Source: Alphaproteobacteria bacterium (lineage in GTDB: Bacteria; Pseudomonadota; Alphaproteobacteria; SHVW01). Taken from it: a stretch of 47,325 bases of DNA. Positions 1 to 7,803 of the stretch are shown here, piece after piece. The stretch spans positions 1-47,325 of the forward strand of contig SHVW01000007.1 of NCBI GenBank assembly GCA_009694085.1, read 5' to 3'. Under the pieces are notes generated by a model that saw only the letters and a list, made by a program, of their open reading frames with translations, was not told the origin of the DNA and did not search any database. The position numbers and the translations under genes are program-made. Numbering within the stretch: the stretch's first letter is position 1; every line of letters begins with the position of its first letter.

Positions 1-1326
1 GGCGCGTCGCGGCGAAGCTTCATGACGTTGCTCGACAGCGACCCCGCCATTGTCATTTGCGGCGTAACCAGCGGCTACGGTCAGAACGCTCACCAACGCT
101 TCACCCCGGCGGAGCGCCGCCGACATGCGACGCGCGCGCCGATTGCGGCCGGCGTTTCCTTCGGCTCGCCGCTGCCGGAACGGGTCGTGCGCACCATCGC
201 CCTGGCTCGGCTCGCCAACTTTCTGGAGGGTCACGCCGCCGTGCGTCCGCGCCTGACCGAGGCGGTGGCCGCCATGCTCGACGATGCGCGCTTGCCGCCG
301 GTCCCAGCGGACGGCAATGGCGGCGCTGGCGAGATTTTGCCGCTCACCCATTTGTTCGCCGATCTCGCCGCGCGGGTCGGCCTGGAGGAGAAAGAAGGCC
401 TGGCACTGATCAATGGCAGCCCGGTCTCGGCGGCGCTGATAGCCGATGCGGCGTTGGCGGCTTGGGTACGGCTCGACCTGGCGATGGAAGTCTTTGCGCT
501 CGCGATCGAGGCCTTCAAGGCGCCGATGGAGGCTTATGCGCCCGCTCTAGACGACCTCTGGGGCGATCCCCATGAGGCCGAGGCATTGCAGCGTATCCGG
601 CATCTTCTCGCCAGCGGCGGTACGCAGCGCCGATCTTATCAGGCGCCGGTTAGTTTCCGCATCCTTCCCCGTCACTTCGGCCGCGCGCTACGTGCGCTCG
701 CGCAGGCCGAGACGGCTGCCACGGTCTCGCTCGCCTCGGTCACGGACAACCCGGTCTATGTGCCGCCCGATGGCAAGCATCCCCACGGCCAGATTCTCAG
801 CAATGGCGGTTATCAGAACGCCATGGCCTACCCGGCGCTGGACGAGCTGGCGGCATCATGGGCCGATCTATGCCTATTGGCCGAGCGTCAGACTCACAAG
901 ATGCTGGAAGGCCGGGTGTCCCTCCTGCCCGATGGGTTGCGGACGCGGCCGGACGACGATCGCTATATGGGCGCGTTGCCCATGGCCCAGGTCGGTTTCG
1001 GCGAGCGGGCGCGCCATGCCGCCCAGCGGACTTTCCTGCCCGGCTCGGAATCCGGCGACTTCGCGCAGAACGACGTGGCGGCGCCAACTATGCTCGCCTG
1101 GTCGAAAGAGGGCGACGCGGCCCAGGCGCTGGAGGCCTGCTTGGCAATCCTTGCCGTAGTTGCGTCCCAGGCGCTTTATGTGACGGAACGGCCGGCACCA
1201 CCACAACTTGCCAACCTCCTCGCAGAGGTCCGGCAGGTCGTGCCGCCGCTAGAAAGCCAACGCATGCTAAGGCCCGACTGCGAGTGTTTGGCTCAAGCGT
1301 TCAATCGCCGAATCTTCGCGCCCTGA
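1..1326 (+). CDS. HAL/PAL-fold protein lacking the MIO motif (5' partial)
   Basis: The protein has the fold of the histidine/phenylalanine ammonia-lyase family but probably not its chemistry. The frame is open to base 1, and the residues before the tracked Met (…SRRSF-MTLL) match the helix before the HAL 'YGxNTGFG' loop, so the Met at 22 is internal and the gene starts outside the window. Compared from memory with Pseudomonas HAL: YGVNTGFG becomes CGVTSGYG (Tyr53 to Cys); the cofactor-forming Ala-Ser-Gly becomes Gly-Ala-Gly in GGAGEILPL; QDPYSLR becomes QAPVSFR (Tyr280 to Val, Arg283 kept); QED becomes QND (Glu414 to Asn). The 'LINGS' Asn and 'TDNP' are kept. Without the Ser the MIO electrophile cannot form. 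Family membership is fairly sure; function is unknown. The 3' end lies 1 nt from the convergent small gene. Confidence 0.8.
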   Translation, partial: GASRRSFMTLLDSDPAIVICGVTSGYGQNAHQRFTPAERRRHATRAPIAAGVSFGSPLPERVVRTIALARLANFLEGHAAVRPRLTEAVAAMLDDARLPPVPADGNGGAGEILPLTHLFADLAARVGLEEKEGLALINGSPVSAALIADAALAAWVRLDLAMEVFALAIEAFKAPMEAYAPALDDLWGDPHEAEALQRIRHLLASGGTQRRSYQAPVSFRILPRHFGRALRALAQAETAATVSLASVTDNPVYVPPDGKHPHGQILSNGGYQNAMAYPALDELAASWADLCLLAERQTHKMLEGRVSLLPDGLRTRPDDDRYMGALPMAQVGFGERARHAAQRTFLPGSESGDFAQNDVAAPTMLAWSKEGDAAQALEACLAILAVVASQALYVTERPAPPQLANLLAEVRQVVPPLESQRMLRPDCECLAQAFNRRIFAP

Positions 1327-1327
1327 C

Positions 1328-1537
1328 TTAGGTGATCTCGTCGATCTCGATGATGTTGCCGGAGATCAAGGGACGGATCAGCTCGATCAATTCGTGCCGG
1401 CTGAACATGACGCGGACAGTTTGGGATTTGGATTCGTCGGTCAAGGTCAGCTTCATGTCCTCGCCGACGATACCGAGGGAATAGCCGAAAGATTCGAAAG
1501 CGTGGTTGCCCTGGGGCAGGTCGAGTTCGGCGTTCAT
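1328..1537 (-). CDS. Small conserved-looking hypothetical protein, 69 aa
   Basis: This is an unrecognised acidic protein beginning MNAELDLPQG and ending NIIEIDEIT. The middle (KLTLTDESKSQTVRVMFSRHEL) looks like a small beta/alpha domain, with no signal peptide or membrane segment. The track starts it 11 codons earlier, but an AAAGGGA Shine-Dalgarno-like stretch sits about 9 nt before this ATG, so the shorter form is preferred. It lies downstream of the DMGDH-like gene on the same strand with a 70-nt gap that carries a possible promoter. No function is assigned. Confidence 0.55.
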   Translation of the reverse strand: MNAELDLPQGNHAFESFGYSLGIVGEDMKLTLTDESKSQTVRVMFSRHELIELIRPLISGNIIEIDEIT

Positions 1538-1577
1538 GGGAGGATCCCTTTCTGATGGCCTCGCACTCAATGTATTA

Positions 1578-1606
1578 ATAATTCATGAAAAAGTGTCGGT
1601 AGGCAA
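1578..1606 (-). promoter_or_regulatory. Possible sigma70-type promoter for the 69-aa gene
   Basis: Read on the minus strand, TTGCCT and AATTAT are separated by 17 nt, each matching four of six consensus bases. They lie in an AT-rich patch that stands out from its high-GC surroundings. The -35 box directly abuts the stop codon of the upstream flavoprotein gene. This is a pattern match only. Confidence 0.3.
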
Positions 1607-1607
1607 G

Positions 1608-4043
1608 TTAAGCGCGCAAGCGCGCGTTTTCCGGATCGAAGGGCGATTCCACAATAACCGTGGCACGACGGCGCTCGCCTAGGATTTCGATCTCCAATTC
1701 CGTACCGAGCGCGCCGAGGTCAGGGCGTACCATGCCGAGCGCCAGGGACTTGCTTAACCGCCAGCCATAGCCGCCGCTGGTGCTACGCCCCACGAGGGTT
1801 TGCCCCTGCCAGATCGGTTCGGAACCGCGGGCATCGGCGTCGGTTACGCCATGGACCTCCATGGTGACGAAGCGATTCTTGAAGCCGCGCTCGCGCCAAG
1901 CCGCTAGCGCGGCGGCACCGAAGAACGCGCCTTTGTTCAGATGAACGAAGCGGTCGAGGCCGGATTCGAGCGCGGCATACTCGATCGACAATTCTTGCGG
2001 AATCAGCCGGTACGATTTCTCCAGACGCAGGGAATCCATGGCGCGAATGCCGAAGGGTTTGAGATCGAATTCGCGGCCGGCGTCCATCAGGTGGTCGAAG
2101 ATGTAGTTCTGCATCTCCATCGGGTGATGCAGTTCCCAACCGAGTTCGCCGATGAAATTGACGCGCAGCGCCCGCGCATGGGCCGCACCGATATTGACGG
2201 TTTTGCCGGTCAGCCAGGGGAATGCCTTGTTCGACAAATCCCAGTCGGTCAAACGCTGGAGCAGATCGCGCGATCGCGGGCCGGCCAGGACGAGCACGCC
2301 ATGCTGGGTGGTGACCGTGTCCAGACGGACGCTGCCATCGGCGGGGAGGGACTTTTCCAGGTAGTCGCGGTCGTGACGCTCGAAGGCGCCGGCGCCGACG
2401 AGATAGAAATGCTGCGGTCCCTCGCGATAGACCGTGAACTCCGACCGGACGCCGCCGTTCTTCGACAACATATGCACCAAGCCGAGCCGGCCGATCTTCT
2501 GGGGCAGGCGGTTGGCAACCAAGCCGTCCAGCCAAGCCTGCGCGCCGGGGCCGGACACCTCGTATTTGGCGAAGGCCGTCATGTCGAGCAGGCCGACCTT
2601 CTCGTGAACGTGACGGCACTCATTGCCGACATTGGGGAAATAGTTGGTGCGGCGAAAGCTCCAGACGTCCTTCTGCTCGACGCCGTGGGGGGCGAACCAG
2701 TTCGGCCGTTCCCAGCCATATTTCAATCCGAACACCGCGCCCAGCGCCTTCATGCGGTCGTAACAGGGCGCCTGCTTGAGCGGCCGCGCGGCGGCGCGTT
2801 CCTCATCGGGATAGTGGATGGTGAAGACGTTGGCGTAGGCCTCTTCGTTCTTCTCGCGCAGAAAGCCGCGCCGGGCATAGGGGCCGAAGCGGCGGGGATC
2901 GACGCCCATCATGTCGACGCTGGGCTCGCCCTCGACCATCCATTCCGCCAGCTGCCAGCCGGCGCCGCCGGCTGCGGTCACGCCGAAGCTATGGCCTTCA
3001 TTGAGCCAGAAATTGCGCAACCCCCAAGCCGGGCCGACGATCGGCGAGCCGTCGGGCGTATAGCAGATGGCGCCGTTATAGGCCTTTTTGATGCCGACCT
3101 CGCCGAAGGCGGGCACGCGGTTGATCGCCGCCTCGATATGGGGAGCCAAGCGATCAAGATCTTCTTGGAACAGTTCGTACTCGCTCTCCGCGGAGGGGCC
3201 GTCGACATAGCAACAGGGTGCGCCCTTTTCGTAGGGACCGAGCAGCAGGCCGCCGTTTTCCTCGCGCATGTAGTAGGACGCGTCGCTTTCGCGCAGCACG
3301 CCCATTTCCGGCAAGCCCTGGCGCTTGCGCTCGACGATGGCGGGATGGGGTTCGGTCACCAGGTATTGATGTTCGACCGGGATGACCGGGATCTCCAGCC
3401 CAACCATTTCGCCCGTCTTGCGCACGAAATTGCCGCTGGCGGAGACCACGTGCTCGCAGACGATGTCGCCCTTGTCCGTACGCACCAGCCATTCGCCGCC
3501 GGCCTGCCGCTCGATCGCGGTGACCGTGGTGAAGCGATTGATCTCGGCGCCCAGCTTGCGCGCGCCGATCGCCAGCGCCTGGGTCAAATCGGCGGGCTGG
3601 ATATAGCCGTCCTCAGGATGCTGGATCGCGCCGATCATGCCCTCGACATTGCACAGCGGCCAGATCGCCTTGACTTCGGCCGGCGTCAGAAAACGCACAT
3701 CAATGCCGATGGTCTTGGCAACGCCGGCATAGAAACGGTATTCGTCCATGCGGTCGCGGTTGGTGGCGAGGCGGATATTTGTGACCTGCCGGAATCCGAC
3801 GGTCTGCCCGGTTTCCTGTTCGAGCGTTTTGTAAAGCGCCACCGAGTATTTGTGAATCTGGCCGACCGAATAGCTCAAGTTGAACAGGGGCAGCAGACCG
3901 GCGGCATGCCAGGTGGAACCGGAGGTCAACTCCTTGCGCTCGACCAGCGCGACGTCATGCCAACCCTTTTTAGCCAAGTGATAGAGCGTGCTCACGCCGA
4001 CCACGCCGCCGCCGATCACCACCACACGCGCATGCGATCTCAT
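1608..4043 (-). CDS. GcvT-fused FAD-dependent oxidoreductase (dimethylglycine/sarcosine dehydrogenase family), copy 1
   Basis: An 811-aa cytoplasmic flavoprotein. The N-terminal half is a DAO-type FAD domain with the dinucleotide motif VVVIGGGVVG (residues 7-16) and TSGSTWHAAG, whose His (about 46) is the position that covalently holds FAD in mitochondrial DMGDH. An FAO-type linker follows (about 370-430), then a GcvT-like aminomethyltransferase domain (about 430-800) that in the family passes the released one-carbon unit to tetrahydrofolate. The predicted reaction is oxidative N-demethylation of an N-methylated amino acid; the exact substrate is unknown. The Met at 4043 is chosen over 4103 because the longer form would overlap the upstream gene and the family starts just before the FAD motif. 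It follows a V4R-domain gene by 29 nt, probably in one operon. A second copy lies at 17557-20001. Confidence 0.88.
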   Translation of the reverse strand: MRSHARVVVIGGGVVGVSTLYHLAKKGWHDVALVERKELTSGSTWHAAGLLPLFNLSYSVGQIHKYSVALYKTLEQETGQTVGFRQVTNIRLATNRDRMDEYRFYAGVAKTIGIDVRFLTPAEVKAIWPLCNVEGMIGAIQHPEDGYIQPADLTQALAIGARKLGAEINRFTTVTAIERQAGGEWLVRTDKGDIVCEHVVSASGNFVRKTGEMVGLEIPVIPVEHQYLVTEPHPAIVERKRQGLPEMGVLRESDASYYMREENGGLLLGPYEKGAPCCYVDGPSAESEYELFQEDLDRLAPHIEAAINRVPAFGEVGIKKAYNGAICYTPDGSPIVGPAWGLRNFWLNEGHSFGVTAAGGAGWQLAEWMVEGEPSVDMMGVDPRRFGPYARRGFLREKNEEAYANVFTIHYPDEERAAARPLKQAPCYDRMKALGAVFGLKYGWERPNWFAPHGVEQKDVWSFRRTNYFPNVGNECRHVHEKVGLLDMTAFAKYEVSGPGAQAWLDGLVANRLPQKIGRLGLVHMLSKNGGVRSEFTVYREGPQHFYLVGAGAFERHDRDYLEKSLPADGSVRLDTVTTQHGVLVLAGPRSRDLLQRLTDWDLSNKAFPWLTGKTVNIGAAHARALRVNFIGELGWELHHPMEMQNYIFDHLMDAGREFDLKPFGIRAMDSLRLEKSYRLIPQELSIEYAALESGLDRFVHLNKGAFFGAAALAAWRERGFKNRFVTMEVHGVTDADARGSEPIWQGQTLVGRSTSGGYGWRLSKSLALGMVRPDLGALGTELEIEILGERRRATVIVESPFDPENARLRA

Positions 4044-4072
4044 TTTCGTTACGCCTTTCTCCCGTCCCGTTT

Positions 4073-4603
4073 TCAGCTTGCGGGCTGAATCTCGAACAGG
4101 CAATGATCATGGCCGCCCTCGGCGGCGCATTGGATTTCTTCGGCGGTCAGCGCCAGAGAGTGGCCGGATTCGGTTGCTACCCATTCCAGCGCGCCGCAGA
4201 ACCAGCCGCGGAACATGTAGCAGACCTTGCGGCCCGCTGAAGGCCCAGCCTCGGCGACAAACACGGAGTGGCGTATTTCGACGATGCCGCGGCCGGTAGC
4301 CGCTTCGATGCTGCGCACGCAAAACTGGGCCCAGCCGCGCTGGGACAGCCGCATCATATAGTGATGAAACACGTCGATACCGGCGAGACCATGGGTCTGG
4401 GCTTCTTTCGCACACCAGTGATGCGCGGATTTGCGACCGGCTGCAAACAACAGGTCGCGATTGCGTTCGATGCCGATGGCGGTTTCGATCTCTTGGTGAT
4501 TGTTGACCAGGAAGTGGCGCGGTACCAGGATCATGGGCAGGCCGCCGACCCGCCATTCCCCGGTGTTCTCGTCGACCTCGATCGGTATTTGCGGCTGGGC
4601 CAT
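4073..4603 (-). CDS. V4R (4-vinyl-reductase-like) domain protein, DUF5943-like
   Basis: A 176-aa soluble protein whose last third ends in EEIQCAAEGGHDHCLFEI. This matches the closing strand and Cys pair of V4R domains (typically E-x-x-C-x-x-G-x-x-x-C-x-F-E), which are small-molecule or metal-binding modules. Other Cys/His residues are at HHWC, CVRS and GRKVCYMFRGWFC. I recall proteins of this type beside dimethylglycine dehydrogenase genes, but could not confirm it here. It precedes the DMGDH-like gene by 29 nt on the same strand, suggesting co-transcription. It may act as an accessory or sensory partner; no enzymatic role is claimed. Confidence 0.6.
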   Translation of the reverse strand: MAQPQIPIEVDENTGEWRVGGLPMILVPRHFLVNNHQEIETAIGIERNRDLLFAAGRKSAHHWCAKEAQTHGLAGIDVFHHYMMRLSQRGWAQFCVRSIEAATGRGIVEIRHSVFVAEAGPSAGRKVCYMFRGWFCGALEWVATESGHSLALTAEEIQCAAEGGHDHCLFEIQPAS

Positions 4604-4724
4604 GGTCTCTCCGTCGCCGATGTTCTACCAAATACAGCGCGGCGAGCGGTAAGCAACTAACACACCCGCGACGCCCTCTGCCGTTTCTCCGCCAAGCCGT
4701 GCTAAAGTAAGACGCACGAACACC

Positions 4725-6225
4725 TTGACCGACTATGCTGCGCCCGGCCCGCGCGCCGCCTTCACCGATGCCGATCGCGCCCTCGACCTTGTGCGCGCCA
4801 TCTACGACGCCAATTGCACCTTCTTGCAAGATCGCTTTGCGGCATTTGCGCGCGGCGACGACCTGCCCAACCGGGTGAGCCGCTGCTACCCGTCGGTCGA
4901 ACTTGCAGTGGACACGACCGCCTATGTGGACACTCGGCTTGCCTATGGCTTCGTCGCTGGGCCCGGCACCTATGGCACGACGCTGACGCGGCCGGACCTC
5001 TACGCCTGTTACTACCGGGAGCAGTTTCAGCAGCTCCTGCGCAATCATGGCGTAGCGCTCAAGGTGGGGGTCAGTCCGCAGCCGATTCCCGTTCAGTTTG
5101 CCTTTGCCGAAGGTATGCATGTCGAGGGCAAATTTGGCGCCCGAGCGCTTACGACGCTTGCGCGACCGCTTCGACCTGCCCGATCTCGCCCATATGGACG
5201 ACAGCATCGTCAACGGCACCCACATGCCGGCCGCGGGCGAGCCGCTGCCATTGGCCATGTTCACCGCGCCGCGCGTCGATTACAGCCTGCACCGCCTGGC
5301 GCACTACACCGCGACGACGCCGGATAAGTTCCAGAACTACGTTCTGTTCACCAATTATCAGTTCTACGTCGACGAGTTCGTGCGCCTCGGCCACGAGCTG
5401 ATGCGCGCGACCGACGATCCCGAAGCGCGGGCCTATCGCAGCCAGTACATCGCCTTCTGCGAGCCCGGCAATCGGGTGACGTCCAACGCCAATCTGGGAG
5501 CGGCGGCGTCCACGGGCGAGTTGGCTCAGCGCTTACCGCAGATGCCGGCCTACCATCTCATGCGGGCAGATTCCTGCGGTATCACCATGGTCAATATCGG
5601 CATCGGCCCATCCAACGCCAAGACCATCACCGACCACATCGCCGTGCTGCGCCCCCATGTCTGGCTCATGCTGGGTCATTGCGCCGGCTTGCGCCGGACC
5701 CAGCAGCTCGGCGACTATGCGCTTGCCCATGGTTATGTGCGCGACGACCACGTGCTCGATGCCGATCTGCCGCTATGGGTCCCGGTACCGCCGCTGGCAG
5801 AAGTTCAGGTCGCTCTAGAATCCGCCGTGGCGCAGGCGTCCGGGCTATCCGGCTACGATCTCAAACGCATCATGCGCACGGGCACGGTGGCGACCATCGA
5901 CAACCGCAATTGGGAACTGCGCGAGCAGGCCGAGATTCTGCGGCGCTTTAGCCAGAGCCGCGCCATCGCGCTCGACATGGAATCCGCAACCATCGCGGCC
6001 AACGGCTTCCGCTTCCGCGTGCCCTACGGCACGCTGCTCTGCGTCAGCGACCGGCCGCTCCACGGCGAACTCAAGCTGCCCGGCATGGCCAATAAATTCT
6101 ACCGCGATCGGGTGGATCAGCATTTGAAGATCGGCGTGCTGGCGCTCTAACTCATGCGCGGGCAGGGATTGGGCAAGCTGCACAGCCGTAAGCTGCGCGC
6201 CTTCGCCGAATCCGCTTTCCAATAG
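4725..6225 (+). pseudogene. amn: AMP nucleosidase, broken by a frameshift and an internal stop
   Basis: The intact enzyme hydrolyses AMP to adenine and ribose 5-phosphate. The first part (TTG start, 4725 to about 5130) encodes the N-terminal domain, ending QFAFAEGMHVEG. Homology then moves to the next frame (LAPERLRRLRDRFDLPDL, then HYTATTPDKFQNYVLFTNY, NIGIGPSNAKTI, IALDMESATIAA). Removing one base from the AAATTT at 5130-5135 joins the two. The second part meets TAA at 6148-6150, but the same frame continues as LMRGQGLGKLHSRKLRAF to a TAG at 6225. That is the normal Amn C-terminus (E. coli has RLHSRKLRTF), so the TAA probably replaced a sense codon such as GAA. The track shows this as two ORFs (4725-5327 and 5098-6150). 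With two lesions a full protein is unlikely unless both are sequence errors. Confidence 0.9.
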
Positions 6226-6231
6226 CCGGGG

Positions 6232-7185
6232 TTAAACGCTGATCAGCAACACGGTGCCGACGGCGACGATCACGAGCGGCCCGGCGATTTCGAGCGTGTG
6301 GCGCGCCGCCTTATAGGTGGTCGTGTTGCCATCCATTAAGGTGAGCACGCGATCGCGCGCGACGATGGCGACCATGCCCAGCATCGCCATGGTCACGGTC
6401 ATGCCCAGTGCGATGAAGGCCGTCATGATCAAGCCCTGGAGCAGGATGCCGTTGGCCAGCGCATAGACCAGGATCAGGATCGAGCCGGAACACGGCACCA
6501 GTCCGACCACCAGGGATAGCAGCGAGGTCTGCGCCCGGCCGTGATGTTTGTGCAGATGCAGATGGTCCTCGACCTCGTCGTCGTGATGATGGTGATGGTC
6601 GTGATCGTGGCTGAACCAACCGGTCAGCTTCTGCAACAGCATGAACGCGCCGATCGCCACGATCAGGCCGTAGCTCGCATATTTGATCTCGCGCGCCTCG
6701 GCGAGCTGGGTGCCATAGACCCCAGTTAGCACGAAATGGGCGATCACGATGATGGCGATGGCGGAGAGCACGTGGAACGCCGAAATCTGCGCGCCCATCA
6801 GGAACCCGCGGAGCACGCGGGCATGGCGCGCCAGAAAATAGGAGATCACCACGGCCTTGCCATGGCCGGGTCCGGCGGCATGAAAGGCGCCGTAGAGAAA
6901 AGCGAACACGATGCCGACATAAAGTGCGCCGGCCGACCGCTCGTCCTTGATCTCGGCGAGCGTGTTGTTCATGGTGCGATGGACATTGCTTTGCACGCGC
7001 TTAAACAAAATCTTGGCGCGTTGGTAAGATGTCGGCTCGGCCTCGGGCGCGGCCGGCTGCTCGGCCGATTGGGCGGGCGGGCGGCTGCCCGGCGCGAATG
7101 GGTTGGCCGGTTGTTGCGCCATAGCGATTGAGCCGGCGAGCCATACCCATAGCGTTACCGTCAGAGCGACAACGACCCGGGTCAT
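6232..7185 (-). CDS. NicO/RcnA-family nickel/cobalt transporter
   Basis: A 317-aa inner-membrane protein with an N-terminal signal-like segment (MTRVVVALTVTLWVWLAG…AMAQ), a Pro/Ala-rich stretch, and about six membrane helices. The first helical motif AAGPGHGKAVVISYFLARH (here AGPGHGKA) is typical of the family. A long cytoplasmic loop contains HDHDHHHHHDDEVEDH and HLHKHHG, an obvious metal-binding stretch as in RcnA-type exporters. VPCSGSILILVYAL is a second conserved helix. The track extends it to 7641 through the neighbouring gene; the real start is the ATG at 7185, which overlaps the TGA of the DUF1007 gene by 4 nt (ATGA), implying translational coupling. Efflux rather than uptake is inferred from RcnA similarity. 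Confidence 0.85.
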   Translation of the reverse strand: MTRVVVALTVTLWVWLAGSIAMAQQPANPFAPGSRPPAQSAEQPAAPEAEPTSYQRAKILFKRVQSNVHRTMNNTLAEIKDERSAGALYVGIVFAFLYGAFHAAGPGHGKAVVISYFLARHARVLRGFLMGAQISAFHVLSAIAIIVIAHFVLTGVYGTQLAEAREIKYASYGLIVAIGAFMLLQKLTGWFSHDHDHHHHHDDEVEDHLHLHKHHGRAQTSLLSLVVGLVPCSGSILILVYALANGILLQGLIMTAFIALGMTVTMAMLGMVAIVARDRVLTLMDGNTTTYKAARHTLEIAGPLVIVAVGTVLLISV

Positions 7186-7781
7186 CCGCCGCTCCCGCAG
7201 GTCAGATTGACGGCCTCGACAAGGCCGACGCCGAAGGCGGCGGCCAGGGAATCGTCGCGCTCGATGCGGGTCTGGCAGGCGATGCCGCGCGCACCGTCGA
7301 ATCGAATCGGATCGACCTCGGCAAGCAGGATTTCGACGAAATAAGTCTCGTCGAGAATGACGAGCTGGATACCCTGCTTGAGCGGTTCGATCGGCTCGGG
7401 CAGGTCGAGGGTGAAGCGATAGACGACGCGCTTGCCCAGCCGTTCGACGGAAAACGCCCGGGCGGTCTTGAATTTTATCTTGGCGCCGCCAGCCGTTATC
7501 CGAGTGAAGAAATCGTATTCGCCCAGATTGCCGAAGGCATTGACCTCGACCTCTCGGGCCTCCTTGGCGTCGAATTTTCCGTCTTTGTTGCGATCGAAAT
7601 CGTGGATGATGTTGCCGCTGAAAATCTCGTCGAACTGCCATTCCTGGCGGATCGATGTGATGCGGTCGCCCTCGAACACCAGCGTGGCGCTGGCGACGAT
7701 CCAGACATGGGGATGGGCCGCTGCCGGACGTATCGCCAGCCCGGCTATTGCCAGGAGCAGAAGCAGTGCGAACCGGAACAT
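7182..7781 (-). CDS. DUF1007 family periplasmic protein with an EF-hand-like loop
   Basis: A 199-aa exported protein. Residues 1-22 form a signal peptide ending at AAA-HPHVWIV, and the HPHVW start of the mature chain is characteristic of DUF1007. Residues around 60-71 read DRNKDGKFDAKE, a complete 12-residue EF-hand loop with acidic or polar ligands at positions 1, 3, 5, 9 and 12, so Ca2+ or another divalent cation may bind. The rest is beta-rich with two Cys near the C-terminus (IACQTRIE, NLTCGSGG). DUF1007 genes commonly sit beside NicO transporters, as here, with a 4-nt overlap. A periplasmic metal-handling partner is the likely role. Confidence 0.78.
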   Translation of the reverse strand: MFRFALLLLLAIAGLAIRPAAAHPHVWIVASATLVFEGDRITSIRQEWQFDEIFSGNIIHDFDRNKDGKFDAKEAREVEVNAFGNLGEYDFFTRITAGGAKIKFKTARAFSVERLGKRVVYRFTLDLPEPIEPLKQGIQLVILDETYFVEILLAEVDPIRFDGARGIACQTRIERDDSLAAAFGVGLVEAVNLTCGSGG

Positions 7782-7803
7782 GGCGCAGGGTCGGGTCAGC
7801 GCT

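Noticed and set aside
1941-4088. 715-aa plus-strand ORF across the first flavoprotein gene
   Set aside because: It is exactly antisense to a well-supported FAD/GcvT protein; long antisense frames are common at this GC content and it matches no family.
5120-5150. Programmed frameshift in amn at AAATTT
   Set aside because: The needed shift is +1, while the AAATTT context would suit -1 slippage; no stimulatory structure was seen and a second lesion is present downstream.
4107-5264. 385-aa minus-strand ORF over the V4R gene and amn
   Set aside because: It runs through two real genes in wrong frames; only the V4R and amn readings give recognisable proteins.
6541-6729. 62-aa Met/Val-rich plus-strand ORF
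   Set aside because: It is the complement of the His-rich loop of the NicO transporter; His codons CAT/CAC read backwards as ATG/GTG.
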